Shown here: positions 8,854-18,443 of the stretch, piece after piece
Layout: each line of letters starts with the position of its first letter
How positions within the stretch are numbered: position 1 is the stretch's first letter
Source: Lutispora saccharofermentans
GTDB taxonomy: Bacteria; Bacillota; Clostridia; Lutisporales; Lutisporaceae
Length of the DNA: 64,000 nt
Assembly: GCF_024363565.1 (NCBI RefSeq)
Contig: NZ_JAJEKE010000021.1
Span: 1 to 64,000 of the forward strand
Direction: 5' to 3'
Program-made: the position numbers and the translations under genes
The notes under the pieces: generated by a model
The model's database searches: none
The model's input: the letters and a program-made list of their open reading frames with translations, nothing else
Told to the model about the DNA's origin: nothing

Positions 8854-10078
8854 GGCAATAAGGCCGGTACCCGGGCTTGCTTCGAGGGTAGCGGCGCTGC
8901 CCTATGATGTCATGAACAGTGAAGAAGCCCGGAGAATGGTGGAAGGAAACCCTTATTCATTCCTTCATGTAGACAAAGCGGAGGTAGATCTTGATCCATC
9001 CGTAGATATCCATGATAAAAGAGTATATGATAAAGCGAGAGAAAATCTTGAAGCTATGAGGGAAAAGGGCTGGCTGAAAAAAGATGAAAAGGAAAGCTTA
9101 TATATATATAAGCAGGTAATGGATGGTCATGAGCAGGTCGGCCTGGTGGGCTGTGTTTCTGCAGATGATTATATGAATAACAGGATAAAGAAGCATGAAA
9201 ACACGAGAAAAGATAAGGAGCAAGATAGAATAAGCCATGTGAAGCATTGCAATGCAAACACGGGCCCAATATTTCTGATGTATAGGGCTCAAGAAGAAAT
9301 CTCTGAAATGATAGGTAGATGGATGAAGGGAAATGCGCCTATATATGACTTTGTCTCAGAGGACGCCATAGAGCATGCGGTTTGGGTCCTAGATGATTAT
9401 GAGATCATAAAATCCCTAATATCTCTGTTCAGCGGCTTAGACAGCCTTTATATCGCAGACGGCCATCACAGAGCCGCATCCGCCGTGGAAGTGGCCAAGA
9501 TGAAAAGAAGAGAAAACCCCGATTATAAAGGGGATGAAGAGTTCAATTATTTCCTGGCAGTTTTGTTCCCTCACAATGAGCTGAGGATAATGGATTATAA
9601 CAGAGTTGTGAAGGATTTGAACGGGTATACGGCCGAGAACTTCATGGAAAAGGTCAATGAAAAATTTATAGTGGAAAAATTCTCCGGCAAAGGTCAGTAT
9701 AAGCCTGATGAGAAGCATACTTTTGGTATGTATTTTGATAATAAGTGGTATAAGCTGACTGCCAAGAAAGGGACCTATAATCCCCATGATGCAGTAGGCA
9801 GCCTAGATGTGTCCATACTCCAGGATAATCTTTTGAATCCGATACTGGGCATTACAGACCCGAGAACAGATGACAGAATTGATTTTGTAGGCGGAATAAG
9901 AGGATTGGAGGAATTGGAAAAGAGGGCAGCGGAAGGTATGGCTATTGCCTTTTCATTGTATCCGACCTCTATAGAGGACTTGATGGCTATTGCAGACGCA
10001 GGGGAAATCATGCCCCCCAAGTCCACCTGGTTCGAGCCCAAGCTGAGAAGCGGACTTTTCATACATGATTTGGATTAA
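8831..10078 (+). CDS. DUF1015 family protein in the serine operon
   Basis: This 415-residue protein belongs to DUF1015 (COG4198). Conserved family blocks are visible: the N-terminal FRAIRPVPG and LPYDV, a central HENTR..KE.DR..H block, GPIFLMY, and ADGHHR near residue 213. The DGHHR motif resembles that of ParB-like serine kinases such as SerK, which interconvert serine and phosphoserine. The gene overlaps serA by 23 bases, so the two are translationally coupled behind the serine T-box. No serB phosphatase gene is in the window. I infer, without proof, that this protein takes part in the last step between phosphoserine and serine. Confidence 0.8.
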   Translation: MAALKAFRAIRPVPGLASRVAALPYDVMNSEEARRMVEGNPYSFLHVDKAEVDLDPSVDIHDKRVYDKARENLEAMREKGWLKKDEKESLYIYKQVMDGHEQVGLVGCVSADDYMNNRIKKHENTRKDKEQDRISHVKHCNANTGPIFLMYRAQEEISEMIGRWMKGNAPIYDFVSEDAIEHAVWVLDDYEIIKSLISLFSGLDSLYIADGHHRAASAVEVAKMKRRENPDYKGDEEFNYFLAVLFPHNELRIMDYNRVVKDLNGYTAENFMEKVNEKFIVEKFSGKGQYKPDEKHTFGMYFDNKWYKLTAKKGTYNPHDAVGSLDVSILQDNLLNPILGITDPRTDDRIDFVGGIRGLEELEKRAAEGMAIAFSLYPTSIEDLMAIADAGEIMPPKSTWFEPKLRSGLFIHDLD

Positions 10079-10100
10079 AACAGCAGAATACATCAAAATA

Positions 10101-10138
10101 CCCCGAATTATTATAATTGGATTTATAATAATTCGGGG
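10101..10138. terminator. Bidirectional hairpin between convergent genes
   Basis: A perfect 16-bp inverted repeat (ccccgaattattataa / ttataataattcgggg) with a 6-base loop lies between the DUF1015 gene and the convergent tpl gene. U-tracts are weak on both strands, but position and symmetry suit a shared terminator. Confidence 0.6.
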
Positions 10139-10190
10139 TATAATAATTACAACTGCTTTACCATCGTTTTTCCAGCAAGTCAGGCATATA

Positions 10191-11579
<1,389 letters not shown>

Positions 11580-11648
11580 TCAAAGCAATATTCAATGCGT
11601 GATGTGTCAATACTTTATTTACACGCGTCTGCTAAAGATTTAGAAGTC

Positions 11649-11677
11649 TTGACAAAATAGGTTTATTTTTATATGAT
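11649..11677 (+). promoter_or_regulatory. Promoter of the GntR regulator, within the tpl divergent region
   Basis: TTGACA at 11649-11654 and TATGAT at 11672-11677 are 17 bases apart. The 135-base divergent region also carries a TTGACA on the minus strand (around 11607) that could belong to tpl, but its -10 is unclear. Confidence 0.7.
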
Positions 11678-11710
11678 TAAAAAAACGACGGATTAGGGTA
11701 AGTGATTGGA

Positions 11711-12367
11711 ATGGCAGAGATTATAAAAAAATCTTTATCTGAGCAGATTTACGATGTGTTAAAAGAGGAGATACTCAATCATCAAATAGGGTTTGGTAAA
11801 AGGCTTACGAATCGAGAATTGCAAGAGCGTTTTGGGGTCAGCTCCACTCCTGTCCGTGATGCTATCAACAGGCTTTATCAGGATAATCTGATTGAGGAGA
11901 TTACAAAGGTAGGAGCTAAGATTATCGACTTCGGCCTGGAAAATGCGATAGAGATCAACGAGCTGATTGGGCTGCTGTGCCGGGATGCCGTGATTCTTTC
12001 CGCAAAGAATGGTGATATCGATGAAATATCTGCCTTGCTTGAAGAATCCATCATCAATCAAGAAAGATACATTGATGATGACGAGTACTTATATTATGAT
12101 TATCTTTTTCACTTGCTATTTTTTGATCACTCAAACAATAGCAAGCTCAGAGAAATATATATAAGGTATAATACTTTACGTTCTATTTTAGTAAAATGTT
12201 ATTACTCCAATAACACCAGTAAAGCTGAATCGATTATTCAACACAGAAATATACTGGAGCATTATCACGCTGGAAATATAAAAATCGCAGCAGATACGAT
12301 GAGTGCTCATTTTGAGCATGCAGAAATTCTCATAAAGGAAAATTATGATAAGTATTTTGGCATCTAG
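11711..12367 (+). CDS. GntR family transcriptional regulator (FCD type)
   Basis: The protein has 218 residues from ATG 11711; GTG 11702 is an alternative and neither has an ideal ribosome site. Residues about 5-70 form a GntR winged helix, with the recognition region VSSTPVRDAINRL typical of the FadR subfamily. The remaining all-helical part fits an FCD-type effector domain, though metal-binding His and Asp residues are sparse. Its divergence from tpl, separated by only about 130 bases, suggests that it regulates tyrosine phenol-lyase in response to tyrosine or a related compound. That link is inference. A hairpin terminator follows the stop codon. Confidence 0.85.
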   Translation: MAEIIKKSLSEQIYDVLKEEILNHQIGFGKRLTNRELQERFGVSSTPVRDAINRLYQDNLIEEITKVGAKIIDFGLENAIEINELIGLLCRDAVILSAKNGDIDEISALLEESIINQERYIDDDEYLYYDYLFHLLFFDHSNNSKLREIYIRYNTLRSILVKCYYSNNTSKAESIIQHRNILEHYHAGNIKIAADTMSAHFEHAEILIKENYDKYFGI

Positions 12368-12386
12368 TTCAGCATTCATGATAGGG

Positions 12387-12432
12387 AAAAGGCGCTTCAT
12401 TTCTAAATAATTATAGAAATGAAGCGCTTTTA
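12387..12432. terminator. Bidirectional intrinsic terminator
   Basis: gcgcttcatttct pairs perfectly with agaaatgaagcgc, flanked by A4 on the left and T4 on the right. This gives terminators for both the GntR gene (+) and the convergent anti-sigma gene (-). Confidence 0.85.
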
Positions 12433-12466
12433 GTGATGCTGTAATATGATTTCGTATGAGGCTTCC

Positions 12467-13750
12467 TTATTTCTTGATCTGCTGCAATATCTGAAACATC
12501 TCCTCCGATGTGGCACCCTTGACGTTAATTTCCACCAAGGTATCTCCATACAGCACTCCGAAACGCATCCGGCAGCCAGGTTCATCCCCTGCATCCGAAA
12601 CCTCATAGGTTCGGGTGCGCACTACATCCAGAGTGAGATCTTCGCTGTGGAAGATGGGATCATTCACCATCTCCCTCAGTCCATCGGGAACCGAATCGGC
12701 GCGGGGAATGCGATAGAGTGAAAGATCATAGTTTTGCCTGTCGGTCACAGAGGTGATCCTTGCCTTGTCATCCTCTCCCAGAGCAGAAATGCGCCAGTGA
12801 ATACTACCCATGCCCTTTACCCATAGGGCACTGAGGTAATTCTGCTTCTGATTGATAAAACGCATGGCGGACTCGAAGGCAAATCCGGACGGCATACTCG
12901 CAGGCATATACGGCCCGAAGTCAGCGTCGGCACGGGCCTCATTCAAGTCAAGAGCATCTTCGCGCAGCTCAGGTATTGTGGGATTATCAAATGCGCTGAG
13001 GTCGGCTGCGCCTCCTTTAATGAGAAGGCCAATAAGCCCAGAGATTTCCTTTTGAAGCTCTTCCTTTTTCGTTTCTGCTCCGCCAAGCTCCACATAGTAG
13101 TCCAAGTTAGCGATCTTGAAGGAAGCAAAATATATGATGTTTCGTTGGCCCTTGCTATTCGGTTTGGTCTCAAAATACCCTGCAGTGACCGCTGTGCCGA
13201 GGACATCGGAAATTTTAACCCGGCCATTCAGCACATAGTCAAGCAAGACCTTTCCGGGAGCGGCCTGGATATAAGACGCGCAGCCGTTTACTGACACCGC
13301 ATTGGCCTCAATGTTGAGCAGCGTTCCATCGCCCTGAAAATTGGCTGTGGCTGTAACGGCATACGTATCCGTCAAGCCGGGGAAGACCTTTTTAAGTTCA
13401 TCGGAGGTCAGCTCCTGCCAGAAATGACCTGAAATATAGGCACTATCCGCAGAACGCAGGCTGTCGGCTTTATTGAAAATAAGCGCGTATTTGCCGGCTT
13501 CTCCGGGTAATGGTGCGGACACACCGGGTTGTGAAACAGACGGAGTATTCCCCGGTGTATTGCTTTGCATTAGCTGCGGTATTGCCACCGCTCCCAATAA
13601 AATTACGGCGAGGCAGGCAAAGGCCGTGGCATAACGCCTGATCATAGCTGGGCGGCGTGCGGGCCTGGCATTGGCAGTATGTGATATGAGCCTGTGGTGG
13701 AGTGTATCCGAAACTGAGATATTGTCCATATATTGATTATATGCTTTCAT
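12467..13750 (-). CDS. Anti-sigma-like membrane protein
   Basis: The 427-residue protein has a short cytoplasmic N terminus, one transmembrane helix at about residues 43-62 (AFACLAVILLGAVAIP), a Pro/Ser/Gly linker, and a large extracytoplasmic domain. It overlaps the ECF sigma gene by 14 bases, the usual arrangement for a sigma factor and its membrane anti-sigma. No zinc-binding HxxxCxxC motif is present, so it resembles the RsiX/DUF4367-like type rather than the ZAS type. It probably holds the sigma factor inactive until an envelope signal arrives. The gene pair is visibly more GC-rich than its surroundings. Confidence 0.7.
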   Translation of the reverse strand: MKAYNQYMDNISVSDTLHHRLISHTANARPARRPAMIRRYATAFACLAVILLGAVAIPQLMQSNTPGNTPSVSQPGVSAPLPGEAGKYALIFNKADSLRSADSAYISGHFWQELTSDELKKVFPGLTDTYAVTATANFQGDGTLLNIEANAVSVNGCASYIQAAPGKVLLDYVLNGRVKISDVLGTAVTAGYFETKPNSKGQRNIIYFASFKIANLDYYVELGGAETKKEELQKEISGLIGLLIKGGAADLSAFDNPTIPELREDALDLNEARADADFGPYMPASMPSGFAFESAMRFINQKQNYLSALWVKGMGSIHWRISALGEDDKARITSVTDRQNYDLSLYRIPRADSVPDGLREMVNDPIFHSEDLTLDVVRTRTYEVSDAGDEPGCRMRFGVLYGDTLVEINVKGATSEEMFQILQQIKK

Positions 13751-14231
13751 AAATATTGTCCTCCTTTAAGACGGACTTGAGCTTTTGCCGGGCTCGGGTG
13801 AGCAGGCTACGAACAGTGCTTTCCTTTTGCCCGGTCAGCCCGGCAATTTCTTTTACAGAATAACCCTCGTAGTAGAACAGATGGATGACGGCACGATATT
13901 TGGGCGGCAAAGACAGAATGTGCTCCAGCAGCTCATGCTGCTCCGGCTCGGCAGCAGGATAGGAAGCCAGAAGCGGTTCCCTGCGTTTTCGCCAGGGTGA
14001 GCGAAGGCGGCTGTTGCATAGATTTACCGTTACCCTGATGAGCCACGCCTTCTCGTGATTATCTGTCTGAAATTCCGGAGCCTTCTCATAGGCACGCAAA
14101 AACGCCTCCTGCACCACATCTTCGGCATCGGATATATTTCCCATAATAGCGAGCGCCGTGCGGTAGAGCTTATTCTCGTGCTTTATTACAAACGCCTCGA
14201 AGTCCTCCGGCCGACAGGACTTATATGCCAT
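13737..14231 (-). CDS. ECF-type RNA polymerase sigma factor
   Basis: The protein has 164 residues from ATG at 14231, chosen because AAAGGAGG precedes it at the right distance; the GTG at 14240 lies inside that ribosome site. Sigma-70 region 2 (SDAEDVVQEAFLRAY, about residues 35-50) and region 4 (YYEGYSVKEIAGLTGQKESTVRSLLTRAR, split as helix-turn-helix near the C terminus) are clear, with no region 3, as expected for ECF sigma factors. It is translationally coupled to the downstream anti-sigma-like gene. Target promoters were not identified. GC content is higher than that of flanking genes, which hints at acquisition. Confidence 0.9.
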   Translation of the reverse strand: MAYKSCRPEDFEAFVIKHENKLYRTALAIMGNISDAEDVVQEAFLRAYEKAPEFQTDNHEKAWLIRVTVNLCNSRLRSPWRKRREPLLASYPAAEPEQHELLEHILSLPPKYRAVIHLFYYEGYSVKEIAGLTGQKESTVRSLLTRARQKLKSVLKEDNIYESI

Positions 14232-14457
14232 TCGCTCCACCTCCTTTACCTTATATACGCTTTATACGGTGAAAAGGCTGCAAAGTATTCGGAAAAAATT
14301 TATATCATTCGCCCGCCATATCAAAACAAATATTTTTCAAGAATCCTTATCAACGATGGCCGAAGCGGCAGGAAGATTTTTTATGCAGCAATTTGGACAG
14401 CATCGGTGGTATTATATAATTAAGGTAATATTCATAGGGCTCATGCGTAGTTAAAGC

Positions 14458-14513
14458 CTTAAGAAAATCTTAAGAATTTGCGGAAGATTTTATTAAGAAA
14501 TTTAATATATAAT
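14458..14513 (+). promoter_or_regulatory. Autoregulatory promoter of the two-component operon
   Basis: CTTAAGA-AAA-TCTTAAG (14458-14474) is a perfect inverted repeat that also contains two TTAAGA direct repeats 11 bases apart (14459, 14470). Another TTAAGA is at 14493 and a TATAAT -10 at 14508-14513. The same operator architecture recurs at 16971-17020. OmpR/PhoB-type regulators bind 11-bp direct repeats, so this is probably the site of the response regulator encoded next. The rest of the 340-base gap back to the ECF gene holds no convincing gene. Confidence 0.65.
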
Positions 14514-14569
14514 GAAGAGCAATTGTTGTAAAAAATATATTATTGATAGATACGGCGGTGGATAGTATT

Positions 14570-15268
14570 ATGACGGATAAAGAAACTGTGCTCATTGTTG
14601 ACGATGAAAAGGAGATCAGCGATTTAATCGGAATATACCTGAAGAATGAGGGCTATGCTGTTCTGAAAGCCTCTGACGGTCTGGAGGCCCTTGAGGTTTT
14701 GAAGAAAAGTGAAGTTCATCTGATCATCCTTGATATTATGATGCCCAAAATGGATGGAATTCAGGCATGCATGAGGATAAGGGAAGAAAAAAACATGCCT
14801 ATAATCATGCTGTCTGCCAAGAGCCAGGATATGGATAAGATCATGGGGCTCAGTACCGGCGCCGATGATTATGTAACAAAGCCTTTTAACCCTTTGGAGC
14901 TTATCGCCCGCGTCAAATCCCAGCTAAGGCGGTACACAAGGCTTAATATACCCAACGAGAAGAAAAAGGATGAAATTGATATCGGCAATCTCAGCATAAA
15001 TGTTGCTACTCATGAGGTTATCGTAGATGGCAAAGAGGTGAAGCTGACCCCCAGGGAATTTGATATTCTTGAATTGCTTGCCAGAAATAAAGGCATTGTA
15101 TTCAGCATAGAAAAAATATTTGAAAGCGTTTGGAAAGAAGATTATTATGAATCGGATAATACGGTCATGGTTCATATCAGAAAAATAAGAGAAAAGATTG
15201 AAATGAATCCGAGAAAGCCGCAATATATAAAAACGGTATGGGGGGTAGGCTATAAATTTGAAAATTAG
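14570..15268 (+). CDS. OmpR/PhoB-family response regulator
   Basis: The regulator has 232 residues from ATG 14570, preceded by GGTGG; a TTG nine codons upstream lacks a site. The receiver domain has the acidic pair in LIVDDEKE, the phospho-acceptor Asp in LIILDIMMP and the Lys in DDYVTKPF. The C-terminal winged helix carries LTPREFDILELL and TVMVHIRKIREKI. It overlaps the kinase gene by 11 bases. Flanking TTAAGA repeats with 11-bp phasing upstream of both itself and the 17-kb genes suggest autoregulation and a small local regulon. PhoP-, VanR- or CssR-like roles are all possible; the signal is not shown by the sequence. Confidence 0.92.
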   Translation: MTDKETVLIVDDEKEISDLIGIYLKNEGYAVLKASDGLEALEVLKKSEVHLIILDIMMPKMDGIQACMRIREEKNMPIIMLSAKSQDMDKIMGLSTGADDYVTKPFNPLELIARVKSQLRRYTRLNIPNEKKKDEIDIGNLSINVATHEVIVDGKEVKLTPREFDILELLARNKGIVFSIEKIFESVWKEDYYESDNTVMVHIRKIREKIEMNPRKPQYIKTVWGVGYKFEN

Positions 15269-16826
15269 ATTTTCATTGTTTTGGCTGGTAAAACCATTGA
15301 TCTGGTTGATGAAGCCAGTATTTTGGCTGATGAAAAAGCTGTTTTGGCCGATAAAACAATTATCCGGGCCTTTAAAAAAGGCTTCTCGAGCGATTCGCAG
15401 CAGAATAGAGGCCAGCATCCGCATGCAGATGATTCTGACTTTTACTATTTGTCTTTTATTATCTATGCTGATAAGTTCTGTTACGTCTGCTTTTTTAGCC
15501 GACTATACAAAAAAGGCGCGCATAGAATATACTCGGGGCCAATACCAGATCGATGAAGCTGCCAGGTATATTGCGGAGCGGTTGGCTGAAGACCCGTCTC
15601 TCCGGTCGGATGATAAAACTGTTCAGGAAATCATTGATGATACCGTTGGAGAGCATAACTATAAAATAATAATTGCAGATGTGGACGGTAAAGTGCTTTA
15701 CAAATCAAAAAATGCCCAAGAAACTCAGATAGATCTATACAGCCTTATTAAAAAAGTAATGGGCCCTGCGGCTGTGCAGGATAATAGGGGGCAACCATTG
15801 GAGTATTCCAGTTTCTATCCGTCCCAGGTAGATCAAACAGAGGTTTATGTCATAGGCACCGGAGTACCTGAAGCAAATATAGTTTACAGGAGCAATGTAG
15901 ACTTGCTGGTAATGCTGGCAGCTGTTATAGTCTTTGTCGGTGTATTTGGCATTTCATTTCAGATGCTCACAAGGAAAAAGATGAAATATATTGAGGAGCT
16001 TGCGGCCGGGCTTCGGGTCATATCTACCGGCAACCTTGACTTCAGGGTAGTAAGCAAGGGGTCAGATGAACTGGCTTCTTTTGCCGACAATATAAACAGC
16101 ATGGCAGAAGAGCTCAAATGCAAAATAGAGGAAGAACGCAAAGCAGAGAAAACTAAAAATGAACTGATCACCAACATATCACATGATCTGAGAACCCCGC
16201 TTACCTCCATTATGGGGTATTTAAAGCTGGTCGGCGATAAAAAATATGAAGATGACAAGCAGCTGGAGGATTATATCAATATAGCATATGGAAAGTCTGA
16301 AAAGCTTAAGACATTGATCGATGATCTTTTTGAATACACTAAGATATCTAACCAGGGTATAAGGCTGAATATCACTGATGTGAATATCAACGAGTTGATG
16401 GAACAGTTGATTGAGGAGCTGGTTCCCGCCGGCGAAGAAAATGGATTGGAATTTGTAAAGCAAATTCCCCATGAAAAAATGATTGTGCGCGTTGATGCGG
16501 ATTTAATAGCCAGAGTTTTTGAAAACCTTCTGATGAATGCTGTAAGATACTCTTATAAGCCTGGGAAGATATTGGTAAGGATATACCGCCAGCAGGATAA
16601 AGCTTTGTTGTGCATAGAAAATAATGGGGATCCAATACCATTAGAAGAACTGCCCAATCTTTTCAACCGGTTCTACCGGCTGGAGAAGTCCAGATCTTCA
16701 GGCACAGGAGGCTCGGGACTCGGCCTTGCTATTGCTAAAAATATAGTGGATCTTCATCATGGCGATATCTGGGCTGAGTGTGAAGAAAACAGGATAAAAT
16801 TTTTTGTAGGTCTGCCCTTGGGGTAG
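15258..16826 (+). CDS. Membrane sensor histidine kinase with an N-terminal heptad repeat
   Basis: The 522-residue kinase starts at TTG 15258. Residues 8-42 are five imperfect 7-residue units of the form F-W-L-x-K-x-L, then comes a transmembrane helix near residues 58-80, an extracytoplasmic sensor of about 130 residues, a second helix near 215-235, HAMP, the phospho-acceptor His in NISHDLRTPL, the N-box NLLMNAVRYS and the G-boxes of HATPase_c (GTGGSGLGLAIAKN). It is a VanS/PhoR-like partner of the overlapping response regulator. The basic, tryptophan-rich leader is unusual and could lie flat on the inner membrane surface. A terminator follows at 16904. Confidence 0.9.
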   Translation: MKIRFSLFWLVKPLIWLMKPVFWLMKKLFWPIKQLSGPLKKASRAIRSRIEASIRMQMILTFTICLLLSMLISSVTSAFLADYTKKARIEYTRGQYQIDEAARYIAERLAEDPSLRSDDKTVQEIIDDTVGEHNYKIIIADVDGKVLYKSKNAQETQIDLYSLIKKVMGPAAVQDNRGQPLEYSSFYPSQVDQTEVYVIGTGVPEANIVYRSNVDLLVMLAAVIVFVGVFGISFQMLTRKKMKYIEELAAGLRVISTGNLDFRVVSKGSDELASFADNINSMAEELKCKIEEERKAEKTKNELITNISHDLRTPLTSIMGYLKLVGDKKYEDDKQLEDYINIAYGKSEKLKTLIDDLFEYTKISNQGIRLNITDVNINELMEQLIEELVPAGEENGLEFVKQIPHEKMIVRVDADLIARVFENLLMNAVRYSYKPGKILVRIYRQQDKALLCIENNGDPIPLEELPNLFNRFYRLEKSRSSGTGGSGLGLAIAKNIVDLHHGDIWAECEENRIKFFVGLPLG

Positions 16827-16903
16827 ATTTTATATATAACGCATTAAATATTCTACATAGCTGTTATGCTGTAAAATCTTTTTCACGTTATATATAGATA
16901 AGT

Positions 16904-16935
16904 AAAATAAGCCAGTTATATGGCTTATTTTTTAT
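16904..16935 (+). terminator. Intrinsic terminator after the histidine kinase gene
   Basis: aaaataagcca pairs with tggcttatttt around a 6-base loop, followed by T residues. Confidence 0.85.
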
Positions 16936-16970
16936 GCATTAAATGTGCATGTTGGTAAAGAAACAAAATT

Positions 16971-17020
16971 GTAAGACAATGTTAAGATAATCTTAAGATT
17001 TCCTTCAATGATTGTTAAGC
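16971..17020 (+). promoter_or_regulatory. Five 11-bp-phased TTAAGA-type operator repeats
   Basis: GTAAGA 16971, TTAAGA 16982, TTAAGA 16993, TTCAAT 17004 and TTAAGC 17015 are spaced exactly 11 bases apart, one helical turn. The inner pair also forms TTAAGA-N3-TCTTAA, as at 14458. A -10-like cataatg follows near 17030 and the gene starts at 17068. It is the expected form of a PhoB/PhoP-type binding array. Confidence 0.65.
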
Positions 17021-17067
17021 TCCATATTGCATAATGGATTCATCACATAAAAAGGAGCTGCTCGATC

Positions 17068-17652
17068 ATGGACAAAAATCATCTTTATATTGTTCTGACC
17101 AGGACAAATACGGTATTATCAAGGCTCATCAGGCTATTTATGAATGATGAATACACACATGCTTCAATAGCATTGGACAAAGACCTCAACAAAATGTACA
17201 GCTTCGGAAGGAAATACATATACAATCCTTTTATAGGCAGGTTTAAAAGGGAGTATATAGATGATGGGTTTTATAGGCTTCAGAAGGAAGTGCCTTGCAT
17301 AGTATTGGAGGTTAAGGTCTCAAAGCAGCAGTACGAAAAGGCCCAAAGCATAGTTGGCGGATTCATCTCGAATAGTCATCTGTATAAATATAATTACAAA
17401 GGATTGTTCTATAACTTATTTGATGTGGAGAGATATGAAGATAAGCGTTTTGTATGTTCTGAATTTGTATATTATGTTTTGAATCAAAGCGGCATTGCAG
17501 ATTTAAATATGCCCGGCAACCTGGTCAGACCCCAAAGCTTATTGGATATCAAGAGCAATATCATATTCAAGGGTGACTTGAAGCATTTTGGAAAGCGGGA
17601 GAACCATTATATGATAGAGAGAAATTGCATCAGGGGGTTAAGCGCTGTATGA
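17068..17652 (+). CDS. YiiX-like permuted papain-fold hydrolase
   Basis: The protein has 194 residues, with ATG 17068 behind AAAGGAGCTG. Conserved points resemble the YiiX/NlpC-P60-related permuted papain superfamily: an N-terminal His in EYTHASIAL (about residue 33) and a Cys in FVCSEFVYYVL (about residue 131), a pairing that reads as a permuted Cys-His catalytic site. There is no signal peptide, so it should be cytoplasmic. Such enzymes are thought to act on amide or thioester bonds in lipids or peptides; the substrate is unknown. It overlaps the next gene by four bases (ATGA) and lies behind the phased operator array. Confidence 0.65.
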   Translation: MDKNHLYIVLTRTNTVLSRLIRLFMNDEYTHASIALDKDLNKMYSFGRKYIYNPFIGRFKREYIDDGFYRLQKEVPCIVLEVKVSKQQYEKAQSIVGGFISNSHLYKYNYKGLFYNLFDVERYEDKRFVCSEFVYYVLNQSGIADLNMPGNLVRPQSLLDIKSNIIFKGDLKHFGKRENHYMIERNCIRGLSAV

Positions 17653-18320
17653 ATAACAAGGGAGGAAAGCTCAGATATGTTTATTGGCTTTTGGGGATTA
17701 CCGGAGGATTAATTGGGGCGGCTGTATATATAAAAACAAGCGGTATTCTGGATATCATCACCTCGCTGGAAGCATTTAAGGAGTATATCGTTGGGTTCGG
17801 AACAAAGGCGGATTTAGCCTTTTTCATAATTCAGCTTGTATCCGTTATTATTGCTCCTATACCCAGCAATATAAGCTCGGCTGCAGGAGGGATGATATTC
17901 GGCTTGTGGAAGGCATTTTTCATCAGTGCGGCGGCAATAATATGCGGTTCAATTGCGGTATTTGTGCTGGCAAGAAAATTGGGGAAGCCCTTTGCCGATA
18001 GATTTATCAGCCCCAAAATTGCAAATAAGTATGGACGCCTTCTTGCGCGCAAGGGAGATATACTGCTTGCATTGATATTCTTTCTTCCATTCTTTCCGGA
18101 TGATGCGGTTTGTGTTGTAGCAGGACTCAGCAGGATAAAATTCAGCAAATTTTTTATTATTACTTTGCTGACACGGCCTTGGGGGATTCTGGCTGCATCA
18201 GCAGTGGGCTCAGCCGATATAGCGATCCGGTGGTGGGGTTGGGTAATAATTGGGCTGATATTTGCAGCATTGTATCTGTTTGTATCAAATTACCATAGAA
18301 AAGCTGAGAGTCAACTCTGA
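17649..18320 (+). CDS. VTT/DedA-family membrane protein (TVP38/TMEM64 type)
   Basis: The protein has 223 residues from ATG 17649, which overlaps the previous stop codon by four bases and has AGGGGGTT upstream. It has about five hydrophobic segments and the family's central block: IAPIPSNISSAAGGMIFG, then CGSIAVFVLARKLGKPF, and a re-entrant region around FFLPFFPDDAVCVVAGLS. TVP38/TMEM64-type DedA relatives are implicated in membrane lipid scrambling and undecaprenyl-phosphate recycling. Coupling to the YiiX-like hydrolase suggests joint action on an envelope lipid or peptide under control of the neighbouring two-component system. That is inference. Confidence 0.85.
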   Translation: MNNKGGKLRYVYWLLGITGGLIGAAVYIKTSGILDIITSLEAFKEYIVGFGTKADLAFFIIQLVSVIIAPIPSNISSAAGGMIFGLWKAFFISAAAIICGSIAVFVLARKLGKPFADRFISPKIANKYGRLLARKGDILLALIFFLPFFPDDAVCVVAGLSRIKFSKFFIITLLTRPWGILAASAVGSADIAIRWWGWVIIGLIFAALYLFVSNYHRKAESQL

Positions 18321-18393
18321 TAGCAAGTTGCTCTTTGCTGATGTTGCCTTTCCGTTAGGAGCTGTATGATTAAGTAAAGAAGCATATTGATGC

Positions 18394-18413
18394 TTTATCA
18401 TAATTATGATAAA
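18394..18413. promoter_or_regulatory. 20-bp perfect palindrome, probable antitoxin operator
   Basis: tttatcataattatgataaa is a perfect palindrome 30 bases before the Phd-type antitoxin start. Phd/YefM proteins repress their own promoters through palindromes of this kind. Confidence 0.6.
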
Positions 18414-18443
18414 ATTAAGATAAAACAGTGGAAGGGTGATTTT

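Noticed and set aside
14241-14454. Short plus-strand reading frames between the ECF gene and the two-component operon
   Set aside because: No ribosome sites, no recognisable protein features; they overlap the ECF gene or its promoter.
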